From Falsibacillus pallidus (lineage in GTDB: Bacteria; Bacillota; Bacilli; Bacillales; DSM-25281), in the NCBI RefSeq assembly GCF_003350505.1, contig NZ_QQAY01000020.1:1-56509 (forward strand): DNA of 56,509 nt, written 5' to 3'. Of this stretch, positions 36,903 to 44,755 are shown piece after piece. Under the pieces are notes generated by a model. That model made no database searches, was not told where the DNA came from, and was given only the letters and a program-made list of their open reading frames with translations. The number at the start of each line of letters is the position of its first letter. Positions within the stretch are counted from its first letter, which is position 1. Made by a program: the position numbers and the translations under genes.

Positions 36903-38174
36903 ATGACTGAACGGCTGATAAAAAGGGTTTTTGTTATCCTGGCTCTACTCATCGTTCTTTTCCAATCATTTTCTTTGCCGATTTACGCGAGTGTTCATCC
37001 ATGGAACGGAACTCCTTGGTCGGGCAATAGCTGGAGCGGCAGCCCTTGGGACGGTAATTCATGGGAAGGGAATTCATGGAACGGCAATACGTGGGAAGGA
37101 AATGATTGGGAAGGCAACGGGACAAAAGGAAACGGAACAGATGGACAAGGAACGAATGGTCAATCCTGGAATGGAAACGGATGGTCCTATGATCCTTGGG
37201 TAAAAAATGGATGGAACCCTAATGGGTTTCAAGGAAATGGTACGACAGGCTCTCCTTTTACTGGAAATGGAACAAACGGGCTTCCCTTCCAAGGGAATGG
37301 GACGAACGGAACTCCTTTTCAGGGAAATGGAACCACTGGTAATGAAACACAGATAAAGCCTGCTCCACCTATCCCTACAAAAGACGATCCGATATACTCT
37401 TCCTATGATTGGTTTAAATTTGGTGTCAATGATGTAGGGATGAGTACTATCCAGTTAATTGCACAAGAAGGTATAAAATTAAGCGATTTGGGTACATGGA
37501 ACATAAAATCAAAAGCATTCTATGCAAATCTTTTACAGAATTCCTTTAAATTCAGTGGAAAAGATACAGACTGGCTCGAAGCAGCTGGGGATGGGCTGGA
37601 TGTTGGGAAGAATTTTAAAGATTTCAAAAGTAACATTTCTAATATTCAGATGGTTTCTAATTACGCAAAAACTGGTATATCAGGTTTTATTTCTAACCCA
37701 CAAGAAATGCTTAATGTAGTAAGAAGTGCAAAGTTTTCCGAGGTTGTATCATCCGGCCTGCAATTTGGTAAAAATTCAGTAAGTTCATTCAAAGCGATGG
37801 CTCCTCTTGGAAAATTGAACGTGGTTGGAGCGGCCGTCGGGGCAGGATTTTCTGCATGGGATACAGGTAAAAGCATAGCTGCTTTTTCTTCTGCGGATAA
37901 TAAAGTAAAAGCAGGGGCAGACATTGCCCAAAATGCGGGCAGCTTTTTAATGAATGTAGGCACAGGAGTTGCCGCTTTTCCTGGTGGCCAAGTTGTAGGT
38001 GGAGCTTTATTGGGATTAGGGGCTGCAGCGTGGCTTGGAGGTGCAGCAGTCAAACATTGGGGTACCATTGTCAATACTGTGAAACACCCGATAAAGAGTG
38101 CTAAGAAATTTGGGAAATCTGTTGCAAACAAAGCAAAAAAAACCTGGTCCACGGTAAAAGGCTGGTTCTCATAA
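36903..38174 (+). CDS. Secreted protein with 23 W/F/T-x-G-N-x pentapeptides, Tad locus
   Basis: Unrecognised, 423 residues. After a signal peptide (1-29) comes a perfect pentapeptide array: an aromatic or Thr every five residues from Trp34 to Thr144 with no slip (W34, 39, 44, 49, 54, 59, 64, 69; T74, 79, 84; W89, 94, 99, 104; F109; T/F alternating to 144), with Gly two residues later in almost every unit and Asn next. A Pro-rich linker (150-162) leads to a ~260-residue domain with Gly/Ala-rich hydrophobic stretches and a basic, Lys-rich C-terminus (K-S-A-K-K-F-G-K-S). Not the classic A(D/N)LxX pentapeptide fold. Likely secreted or cell-wall associated. Confidence 0.85.
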   Translation: MTERLIKRVFVILALLIVLFQSFSLPIYASVHPWNGTPWSGNSWSGSPWDGNSWEGNSWNGNTWEGNDWEGNGTKGNGTDGQGTNGQSWNGNGWSYDPWVKNGWNPNGFQGNGTTGSPFTGNGTNGLPFQGNGTNGTPFQGNGTTGNETQIKPAPPIPTKDDPIYSSYDWFKFGVNDVGMSTIQLIAQEGIKLSDLGTWNIKSKAFYANLLQNSFKFSGKDTDWLEAAGDGLDVGKNFKDFKSNISNIQMVSNYAKTGISGFISNPQEMLNVVRSAKFSEVVSSGLQFGKNSVSSFKAMAPLGKLNVVGAAVGAGFSAWDTGKSIAAFSSADNKVKAGADIAQNAGSFLMNVGTGVAAFPGGQVVGGALLGLGAAAWLGGAAVKHWGTIVNTVKHPIKSAKKFGKSVANKAKKTWSTVKGWFS

Positions 38175-38190
38175 GTGGAGGTAATAGTAT

Positions 38191-39033
38191 ATGACTAATG
38201 AATCAATACATCAGTTAGCGGAAAAGCATAAGAAATTCATGGAACAAATATCCGTTTATCCATATGAGTATCATAAAAACAACAAAGTGTATCAAATGGC
38301 CCATTTCTATAAGCTAACTTCGAAGCTTTATTGGAACTTCCTCATGACCCCATATGATCTTTCCTTTGAGGAAGCTAAAGATGTGTTTTATAGCATTATT
38401 TTACTTGAGGAATACATGAAAAATAAAATTTCTAAAGCTAATGAATATGCATCTAGAGATTATTCCTCAGGCTATTTTGGCTACAGAAATGATATTAAAA
38501 GACTAATAGTAAATAATCCAGAATTCAGTCAAATTTCGAACGAAGTAAATTCTATAGTTGATTCTATAAATTATGTGGAAGATGCGCTGGGGAAAATAAG
38601 GGAGCTTTATAAGGAATATACAGGGATACTTAAAATGATAGAAAGCAAGGGATATTTTACGGACTTACAATTAAATCAACTAAGGCATATCTTTGGTGAA
38701 TGTTTAGCTATTCAATTTGAGGAATTCTTGGTGCAAAAAAGACTCTTGGAACAGACTAGAGTTCTCTATCAATTCATGGGTAGCTACAATCTAAAGGGAG
38801 AACTAAAATCAATCTATAAAAAAACCAAACTAATGGTTGACGAAGATTCATTTAGAAAAGTTGATGGTTCATTACATCAGTTTGGAAAAATAGATGAACT
38901 AAAAGAGAAATCACATGATGAACTTATAAAGAATCAAATCGAACGTTATGAAAAAGGTATTGTTAAACCTTTAAATGAAGACTTCATCAAAAGAAGAGTC
39001 CGTAATCCTTCGGTTCAGGAGGCAAGAGGATGA
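38191..39033 (+). CDS. Hypothetical helical protein, Tad locus
   Basis: Not recognised. 280 residues, no signal peptide, strongly helical and probably coiled coil in large part, with Y-x-x-x-Y rich segments at the N-terminus. AT-rich like the two genes before it. TGGAGGT site before ATG; the stop overlaps the next gene by 4 bases. Placed between secreted VWA/pentapeptide genes and a membrane protein, it could be a cytoplasmic partner or chaperone of the accessory block; that is inference. Confidence 0.75.
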   Translation: MTNESIHQLAEKHKKFMEQISVYPYEYHKNNKVYQMAHFYKLTSKLYWNFLMTPYDLSFEEAKDVFYSIILLEEYMKNKISKANEYASRDYSSGYFGYRNDIKRLIVNNPEFSQISNEVNSIVDSINYVEDALGKIRELYKEYTGILKMIESKGYFTDLQLNQLRHIFGECLAIQFEEFLVQKRLLEQTRVLYQFMGSYNLKGELKSIYKKTKLMVDEDSFRKVDGSLHQFGKIDELKEKSHDELIKNQIERYEKGIVKPLNEDFIKRRVRNPSVQEARG

Positions 39034-39716
39034 TCAACTCATTTAGGAATAGCTGGAGGATCTATACTGGAAAGTTTGAGGGAGTGGCACTGCTCTCCCT
39101 CACTATCCTCCTTCCTCTGCTATTAATAGATTGGTACTTGCTGAATATTGTATATGCATTTGTATTTAATGCTTTTACATCCGCATTAGCTGATTTTTAC
39201 TATGTGTTCTTGACGTTCATTTTCTTTGTCGTCTCACAGATTCCGTTTATCCAATTTGTAAAATTGTATGAACAGGAAGGGGAAATCAGATACAAAAATA
39301 TATTTTATGTGTTCATAACAAACGCTTTTTCTTTGTTTGTTTATGGTATTTGCCTATCTTTATTAACATCCATAGGGGTTATGCTCTTTATCATCCCTGG
39401 ATTGGTCGTTCTTCTCTTTTTGTTTGCATCCCCCTATGAAGCCATATTGGAGAATCGCTCTGTATGGAAATCTACTAAAACATCAATTATCTTTGCGAAA
39501 AAGAAATTCTTTCCGCTATTATTTCTGATATTCTTTGTCAGCTTGGTGGAATTGATAATCGGCTGGATCAGCATGTACCTGATTTATTCCATTACTCCAT
39601 CACTGTTAGCTCAAGTATTGTTTCAAATGCTGTTGAATTTATTGGTTTTTCCTTTTTTGGCAATCTGGGTGACGTATTTTTATATGGAGTGGAAAGAGAA
39701 ATATCAGCTGGCCTAG
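39030..39716 (+). CDS. Polytopic membrane protein, Tad locus
   Basis: A 228-residue protein with about six hydrophobic spans and the segment G-V-M-L-F-I-I-P-G-L-V-V-L-L-F-L-F-A-S-P-Y-E-A, reminiscent of YesL/DUF7847-type or glycerophosphodiesterase membrane domains. Coupled to the preceding 280-residue gene (4-base overlap). No known Tad component of this type; it may help export or anchor the accessory proteins. Confidence 0.75.
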   Translation: MINSFRNSWRIYTGKFEGVALLSLTILLPLLLIDWYLLNIVYAFVFNAFTSALADFYYVFLTFIFFVVSQIPFIQFVKLYEQEGEIRYKNIFYVFITNAFSLFVYGICLSLLTSIGVMLFIIPGLVVLLFLFASPYEAILENRSVWKSTKTSIIFAKKKFFPLLFLIFFVSLVELIIGWISMYLIYSITPSLLAQVLFQMLLNLLVFPFLAIWVTYFYMEWKEKYQLA

Positions 39717-39734
39717 TCAGGATGGTGAAAAAAT

Positions 39735-40145
39735 GTGTGGAACTTGATAAATATGAAACTGAAAAATGAAGAAGGTTCGTCCACGATAGAGTTCCTCGGG
39801 ATTCTTCCTTTTATTTTGATTGTCATCATGATCGCCTGGCAGCTGATTGTAACGGTCCAGGCAATCGTCGTCACGCAGTCTGCTGCGAATGAAGCGGCAA
39901 AGGTCTACTCTATAACGGACAATCCGGTGGAGGCTGAGCAGGCAGCCCGGAAGATTGTCAATACCGGGGGATCTTATTTGAAGTTTGAGAGTGCAACCGG
40001 ATTGTTCGATAAAGATTTCACCACTACGGTCAACGTAAACATCGATTTGGTTTTTATTCCGAAAAGCATCTTTTCAAATCATCAGGCACCATCGATTTCC
40101 TACTCTTCTAAGGCAAGCGGCAAGGTGATTAAGAATGAAAGCTAG
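39735..40145 (+). CDS. tadE: TadE-like pseudopilin
   Basis: A 136-residue TadE-family minor pilin: short N-terminal leader ending in E-E-G, then S-S-T-I-E-F-L-G-I-L-P-F (cleavage G14|S15 with Glu at +5), one hydrophobic span (about 21-40) and an extracellular domain with the conserved V-x-x-x-S-A-x-x-A-A-R/K type segment (V-V-T-Q-S-A-A-N-E-A-A-K). Start taken at GTG 39735; ATG 39753 (MKLKNEEG) would shorten the leader and is also possible. Followed by the TadG-like gene, overlapping it by 11 bases. Confidence 0.85.
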   Translation: MWNLINMKLKNEEGSSTIEFLGILPFILIVIMIAWQLIVTVQAIVVTQSAANEAAKVYSITDNPVEAEQAARKIVNTGGSYLKFESATGLFDKDFTTTVNVNIDLVFIPKSIFSNHQAPSISYSSKASGKVIKNES

Positions 40146-40827
40146 AATCAGTGCCTGCCTCAAGGAAGAACGGGGAAATGCAGCATTATTCATGATTGGG
40201 ATGCTGGGTATCATGATGGTGCTATTCGTCTTTGTATTCAATCTGACGAAAGTGTTCGCTGTAAAGGAAGAAGCCCAGACTACGACCCAGCAAGCAAGTT
40301 TGGCAGCAACTGCAGTGCTGTACGGTGGCCTGGATGAAGCGATTAAAGATTACGAGACAACGTTGATTGGAACTGTTGATTCTCTTCCAGAATCGATCGA
40401 AATGAAAATCGATAAGAAAAAGGTCGAGCTGCAGTCAGATTCCAGCTACAGTGATTACTCAAACAATGAAATATCCCTGGAAGCGATGGATATTGTACTG
40501 ACAGATGAATTGAGGCATGGAATCGGTAATAAAAAGCTGGACGAAGTATTGGAACAGCACATAAGAAATGAGATTCTGCCGGAAATGATGAAACAAGCTC
40601 GCCAAACAATCCTGGATAACCACGGAAAACTGACTGGTGCGCAGCTTGTCATTGAAAATGGTCAAGTATATGTCCGGGCTTCGAATAAAGTGAGTGGGAC
40701 TTCCATCAAAGGATTTTTTCACAATTTAACAGGAGACCTCTTTCAAACCTCAGGAGGTCCAAAAGTGGACTTTATGGAAGAGCTCGATTATTTTCCACAT
40801 GAAATTGTTCGATCACTAGACTATTAG
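40135..40827 (+). CDS. TadG-like pilus protein (Tad domain)
   Basis: A 230-residue protein with a short cytoplasmic N-terminus (E-E-R-G-N-A-A-L-F), one hydrophobic span (about 18-38), and a mostly helical extracytoplasmic part that starts T-T-T-Q-Q-A-S-L-A-A-T-A-A-V-type. This is the form of TadG/TadE-domain proteins. It lacks the C-terminal VWA domain of many TadG proteins; the two VWA lipoproteins in this locus may supply that function instead. ATG overlaps the TadE gene. Confidence 0.8.
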   Translation: MKARISACLKEERGNAALFMIGMLGIMMVLFVFVFNLTKVFAVKEEAQTTTQQASLAATAVLYGGLDEAIKDYETTLIGTVDSLPESIEMKIDKKKVELQSDSSYSDYSNNEISLEAMDIVLTDELRHGIGNKKLDEVLEQHIRNEILPEMMKQARQTILDNHGKLTGAQLVIENGQVYVRASNKVSGTSIKGFFHNLTGDLFQTSGGPKVDFMEELDYFPHEIVRSLDY

Positions 40828-40842
40828 CTGGGAGATGAAGGA

Positions 40843-41049
40843 ATGTCTAAAAAAGAAAAGCGTTGGAGACGATTCTATCTGATTATGATGATATTCATCT
40901 ATGCAATCTTCGTACCTGTTTCCATTTTAGAATGGCTTGGCGGCGACGGGAGTCTTCCTATAACGGCAGTCGTTGTCGGGGGAGCATTGCCTGCCATCAG
41001 AAAAAATCACCTTCAGCAAATTCAGGCAAAAGAAAACCCTGGAGCTTAA
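40843..41049 (+). CDS. Small membrane protein at the end of the Tad operon
   Basis: A 68-residue protein with two hydrophobic spans (L-I-M-M-I-F-I-Y-A-I-F-V-P-V and I-T-A-V-V-V-G-G-A-L-P) and a basic C-terminal part. GGGAGATGAAGG precedes ATG. It is followed immediately by the operon terminator. Function unknown. Confidence 0.7.
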   Translation: MSKKEKRWRRFYLIMMIFIYAIFVPVSILEWLGGDGSLPITAVVVGGALPAIRKNHLQQIQAKENPGA

Positions 41050-41055
41050 GATACA

Positions 41056-41093
41056 ATGCCTGCCTTTCGAATTGGAAAGTGCAGGTTTTTTAT
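41056..41093 (+). terminator. Terminator of the Tad operon
   Basis: GCCTGC-ctTTC-gaatt-GGAAag-TGCAGG-type hairpin (CCTGC / GCAGG, TTTC / GGAAA) followed by TTTTTTA, directly after the last small gene. Confidence 0.8.
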
Positions 41094-41189
41094 TTAGTTC
41101 ATAACGAATAAACAAAAATGGGCGAGCTAAGCAGGATAGTCTCGATTAATAGAAATGAGTCATCCACACAAAGAAAGGTGGAATTGCAA

Positions 41190-42014
41190 TTGAGTACAGG
41201 AGTAATAGAAAAAGCAGCCACTGCCCCAAAAGGGATGCTTGAGATAAAAGAAAAATACACCTATTCAGTAGAATTTAATCATAAAGTCTACTTTTATTTC
41301 CTCTATAAAAATATTATTACACGAAAGGGAACAGGAGCATTTGTTATAGAAGAAAACGGCGAAATGCCGGATCGGCAGACAGCGATTGCGGTTGCATTCC
41401 GACCAGAAATAATCAACTCTATCATTAGATTTGCAAGGACGGGGTTAACGGAAAACATACAGCGCTCCCCTGGTTTTTTGATCAAAACTTCAGATGCAAT
41501 CAAACCGGTGGTGGAGAGAAGCAGCGATCCGAAAGTGCAGGAAGCTTTCAAGAACTTTGAGCATATGAGTGTGTATCTAAATGACAATAAAGAAAGATTA
41601 ATTGAGATTCACCAAACTATTAAGCTTGCGTATGATGAAGTTCTGCAGAAGAGTCTATTATCCAATGAGTTTTATGAGAGAATCCTTGAAGCCTATAACG
41701 AAACGCACCGAAGACTGTTCTTGGATGGTATGCTCCAGGACAAGAATCTCTCAACGATTCCCGTTCTGATCGATTTTTTGAAAGGACAGACCTTTAGGGA
41801 AAAAAGATGGGCCATCAAAAATTTAAAGCTTTTGATTGGAATAGAGAGAAAAAGAATTCTTAAAGATTCTATTAAGAATATGGTAGAACCTTCTATAGGC
41901 GATCCGAGGACCCTTCCAATAAATGAAGAAGGGGCAGAGATGTTTAAGCAAATGAAAGATAAAGAAACAGAAATGATATTACAGAAAAACTCCGTTCCGA
42001 ACATTCGAAATTAA
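41190..42014 (+). CDS. Hypothetical soluble protein between Tad operon and VWA lipoprotein 2
   Basis: Not recognised. The N-terminal ~90 residues read as beta-strands (Y-S-V-E-F-N-H-K-V-Y-F-Y-F) and the rest as helices. I prefer the TTG start at 41190, which has AAAGGTGG eight bases upstream; the frame stays open back to ATG 41118, where no ribosome site is visible. No signal peptide. It is transcribed after the operon terminator, so it may have its own promoter or depend on read-through. Function unknown; 274 residues from this start. Confidence 0.65.
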   Translation: MSTGVIEKAATAPKGMLEIKEKYTYSVEFNHKVYFYFLYKNIITRKGTGAFVIEENGEMPDRQTAIAVAFRPEIINSIIRFARTGLTENIQRSPGFLIKTSDAIKPVVERSSDPKVQEAFKNFEHMSVYLNDNKERLIEIHQTIKLAYDEVLQKSLLSNEFYERILEAYNETHRRLFLDGMLQDKNLSTIPVLIDFLKGQTFREKRWAIKNLKLLIGIERKRILKDSIKNMVEPSIGDPRTLPINEEGAEMFKQMKDKETEMILQKNSVPNIRN

Positions 42015-42043
42015 ATCATAAACTGTCACCGTCACCGCGTAAT

Positions 42044-42090
42044 AAACATTTTCCGACAAAATCCGGGGGGTGCCTGTCACTTTGGTGTCG
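42044..42090. repeat. 47-bp repeat (GTGCCTGTCAC family), copy 2
   Basis: A AAACAT..CCGACAAAA..CCGGGG..GTGCCTGTCACTTTGGTGTCG unit. It matches copy 3 at 43551-43597 at 44 of 47 positions, same orientation. The two bracket the second VWA lipoprotein gene. Confidence 0.9.
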
Positions 42091-42143
42091 GGTTCTCTTG
42101 TTACATATTTAAGACAACAAGATATTTGAGGGAGGAAGATCAT

Positions 42144-43520
42144 TTGAAAAAGCTCCTATATTCAGCGGTTATTTTGCTCCTTATACTATTAACCGCTTGC
42201 CAAAATAATGAGAAGGCATCCTCTGAGAAAAAGGATCAGCCTGCTGCAGAAAAACAAGTAGAAGATACCAACGGAAAAGAGGCGGCTAAGGATGAATATG
42301 CCGAATTGAAAAAAGCGCCGGAACTGCCTCAAACGGTTAAAGAAATTTCCAGCTATCCTGCTGGTCCATTCGCCAATAAGAATTTCAAAGAAAATAAAGA
42401 AGAGATTACTGCAAGGCTTGATAAGCTTCCAAAATTAAAAGAGGATGCAGATCAAGAGGTGCTGGATGCCTACTGGCGGACATTGGTTTCTTTATTCTCC
42501 AAGGATTATAAGGATCCAGCATATCTATTCGAAGAAATGAAGGTCAAATCATTCGGAGACCCTGAAATCAAAGATCCACGCTATCAATTCAAAGACCATT
42601 TGAACGTGGAAATTATTCTGGATTCAAGTGGAAGTATGGCGGAAAAAATGGGTGGGAAATCGAGGATGGAACTCGCGAAGGAAGCCATTACCGAATTTGC
42701 GGCGTCCCTTCCAAAAAGCGCTAATGTGGCACTCCGGGTTTACGGATTTAAGGGAAGCGGTTCTGACAGCGATAAACAAATGTCCTGCAGCAGCAATGAG
42801 CTTATGTATTCGTTTGCTCCCTACGAAGAGGGCAAACTGAAGGATTCCTTGAACAAGTTCGAACCGAAAGGGTGGACTCCGGTGGCTGCTTCCCTTCAGA
42901 AAGCGAAAGAGGATTTATCTGCGTATCCGGAAGAAAACAATACCAATATCGTTTATCTCGTAAGCGACGGGATAGAAACATGTGATGGAGACCCTGTCGC
43001 AGCCGCAAAAGAATTAAAAGAATCCAATGTGTCTCCGATTGTCAATGTGATCGGCTTTGATGTGGATGCGGCGGGACAAAAACAGCTTCAAGAAGTCGCA
43101 GAAGCTGCGGATGGGCTTTATGCCAATGTAACTGACCAATCAGAGCTGCAGAATGAATTCAACAATGCGAAGGAAATCGCTGAGAAGTGGGATACATGGA
43201 AGATTAAATCTAATTCTGACGCCATTGGTACCGCTCTCTTTCGTGGTTATGACATAATAGCGCTGGATAATGATTGGTCGCAAAAAAGCTTTGATGAGGA
43301 TACGAACATAATGGATACCCTGCTTTATTTGAGGGATGAAAAAGAAGTATTGACGGGTAAAAATTATAGGTACATTTCGAATAAAGAACACGAGCGGAGA
43401 CGAATGATCATCCAGCTGAAGGACCAATTTGCAAAAGATCTTCATAACATCAACGACCTCACTTATGAAGAAATGAAAAAGCAGATTGAAGATAAGTATA
43501 AGCAGAATAGCGGGAATTGA
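42144..43520 (+). CDS. Von Willebrand factor A lipoprotein (paralogue 2)
   Basis: A 458-residue lipoprotein: lipobox L-T-A-C (Cys19), charged linker, and VWA domain with the full metal site D-S-S-G-S (160-164), W-T-P-V-A and L-V-S-D-G. It shares long segments with the gene at 35461 (e.g. L-A-K-x-A-I, V-Y-G-x-K-G, SDGIETC-GDP, P-I-N-V-I-G-F), so they are paralogues, but it is less AT-rich. TTG 42144 is the start, with GAGGGAGGAAG upstream. Bracketed by 47-bp direct repeats (42044, 43551). Role: probable surface adhesin or sensor; inferred. Confidence 0.9.
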   Translation: MKKLLYSAVILLLILLTACQNNEKASSEKKDQPAAEKQVEDTNGKEAAKDEYAELKKAPELPQTVKEISSYPAGPFANKNFKENKEEITARLDKLPKLKEDADQEVLDAYWRTLVSLFSKDYKDPAYLFEEMKVKSFGDPEIKDPRYQFKDHLNVEIILDSSGSMAEKMGGKSRMELAKEAITEFAASLPKSANVALRVYGFKGSGSDSDKQMSCSSNELMYSFAPYEEGKLKDSLNKFEPKGWTPVAASLQKAKEDLSAYPEENNTNIVYLVSDGIETCDGDPVAAAKELKESNVSPIVNVIGFDVDAAGQKQLQEVAEAADGLYANVTDQSELQNEFNNAKEIAEKWDTWKIKSNSDAIGTALFRGYDIIALDNDWSQKSFDEDTNIMDTLLYLRDEKEVLTGKNYRYISNKEHERRRMIIQLKDQFAKDLHNINDLTYEEMKKQIEDKYKQNSGN

Positions 43521-43550
43521 TTTTTCAATTGGGGCAGTAGCGGCACCAAA

Positions 43551-43597
43551 AAACATATTCCGACAAAAACCGGGGCGTGCCTGTCACTTTGGTGTCG
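43551..43597. repeat. 47-bp repeat (GTGCCTGTCAC family), copy 3
   Basis: Near-identical to 42044-42090 (3 differences). The bases GCACC before and GGTGC after extend the palindrome (hairpin GCGGCACCAAAAAA / TTTTTTTGGTGC), so this copy may also terminate transcription of the VWA gene. Confidence 0.9.
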
Positions 43598-43715
43598 CTC
43601 CGGTTTTTTTGGTGCTTGATCTGCCATAATAGTAATGGGTGGTTTTTGGTGGTATTCTAGTGGTATTAAATATGTATTGTGTGAATCAGATTCATATATA
43701 AGGAGTGGTGTTGAA

Positions 43716-44543
43716 ATGGATGCTTTGCAGAGAGAAATCATTGAGGAATTGAAGGTTCAGCCAACGATCGATCCGAAGGAAGAAGTTCGCAAGAGTGTGG
43801 ATTTCCTGAAAGCGTACTTGAAGAAGCACAGCTTTTTGAAAGGTTTTGTCCTGGGGATTTCAGGAGGACAGGATTCAACATTAACGGGTAAATTAGCTCA
43901 AATGGCCATCAATGAAATGAATGACGAAAGCGGCACGCAAGACTATCAATTCATTGCTATCCGCCTTCCTTACGGGGTTCAGAAAGATGAAGACGACTGC
44001 CAGGATGCCATCCGTTTTATTGAACCGACGAAAGTGATGACAGTCAATATTAAACCTGCAGTCGATGCGAGTGTTTCTTCTTTGAAAGAAGCAGGCATCG
44101 AGCTTTCCGACTTTGTTAAAGGGAATGAGAAAGCAAGAGAGCGCATGAAGGTTCACTACAGTGTAGCGGCCATGAATAATTGTGTCGTTCTTGGAACAGA
44201 CCATTCTGCAGAAGCCGTCACTGGGTTCTATACGAAATATGGCGATGGCGGCGCTGACTTAGTGCCGATTTTCCGTCTCAATAAGAGGCAAGGGAAAATG
44301 CTCCTGAAGGAACTTGGATGTCCTGAGCATCTTTATATGAAAAAGCCGACGGCCGACCTTGAAGAAGATCGTCCTCAGCTGCCGGATGAAACGGCGCTTG
44401 GCGTCACATATGATCAAATCGATGATTTCCTTGAAGGGAAGGATGTAGGGGAAGAGGCGCGAAAAACCATTGAATCCCACTACCTCAAATCCGCCCATAA
44501 ACGTCATTTGCCGATTACGATCTATGATGATTTTTGGAAATGA
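43716..44543 (+). CDS. nadE: NH3-dependent NAD+ synthetase NadE
   Basis: Amidates nicotinic acid adenine dinucleotide to NAD+, using ammonia and ATP. The 275-residue protein has the N-type ATP pyrophosphatase loop S-G-G-Q-D-S (49-54), [14 protein letters not shown] and the G-D-G-G-A-D segment. No glutaminase domain, hence ammonia-dependent. ATG 43716 has AAGGAGTGG upstream; the frame is open further upstream but without a site. Full length, ends at its own terminator. Confidence 0.96.
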   Translation: MDALQREIIEELKVQPTIDPKEEVRKSVDFLKAYLKKHSFLKGFVLGISGGQDSTLTGKLAQMAINEMNDESGTQDYQFIAIRLPYGVQKDEDDCQDAIRFIEPTKVMTVNIKPAVDASVSSLKEAGIELSDFVKGNEKARERMKVHYSVAAMNNCVVLGTDHSAEAVTGFYTKYGDGGADLVPIFRLNKRQGKMLLKELGCPEHLYMKKPTADLEEDRPQLPDETALGVTYDQIDDFLEGKDVGEEARKTIESHYLKSAHKRHLPITIYDDFWK

Positions 44544-44566
44544 AATAAGGTTCATTTGATAAAATA

Positions 44567-44600
44567 AAGCCGAAAGCTGAGTGTGAGCTTTCGGCTTTTC
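44567..44600 (+). terminator. Intrinsic terminator of nadE
   Basis: AAAGCCGAAAGCT / AGCTTTCGGCTTT, a 13-bp stem followed by T. Confidence 0.9.
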
Positions 44601-44602
44601 AC

Positions 44603-44755
44603 TTGTCCAGCTCCAGCGCCTAGAGGCTGGGAGGTTTCCTTCAGCACACTTACGATAAGTCATCATCGATTCGCTAAAGCTCATCGTGATTCCTTTATCT
44701 CGTGGTGCTTCAGTCCAACCTCGGCGCCTCTGAACAGGCGCTTCCGCTTTTCGTG
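44603..44755. repeat. MITE-like intergenic element with imperfect inverted ends
   Basis: The left end AGCGCCT-ag-AGGC-tggg-AGGTT is matched inversely by the right end AACCT-cggc-GCCTCT-gaac-AGGCGCT, with about 80 bases between. It starts CTTGTCCAGCTCCAGCGCC and ends GGCGCTTCCGCTTTTC, sequence that I have seen as a common intergenic repeat in Bacillaceae. No open frame. Fills most of the spacer between nadE and yeaC (44544-44872). Confidence 0.6.

Noticed and set aside
36903-38174. Pentapeptide gene as a classic pentapeptide-repeat (Qnr/Mfp type) protein
   Set aside because: Units lack the A(D/N)LxX pattern and central Leu; instead W/F/T with G-N.
29966-41049. Type II secretion or competence pilus (com) locus
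   Set aside because: TadZ, CpaB, CpaF-type ATPase, TadB/TadC pair and Flp-type pilin place it in the Tad family; ComGA-type features are absent.
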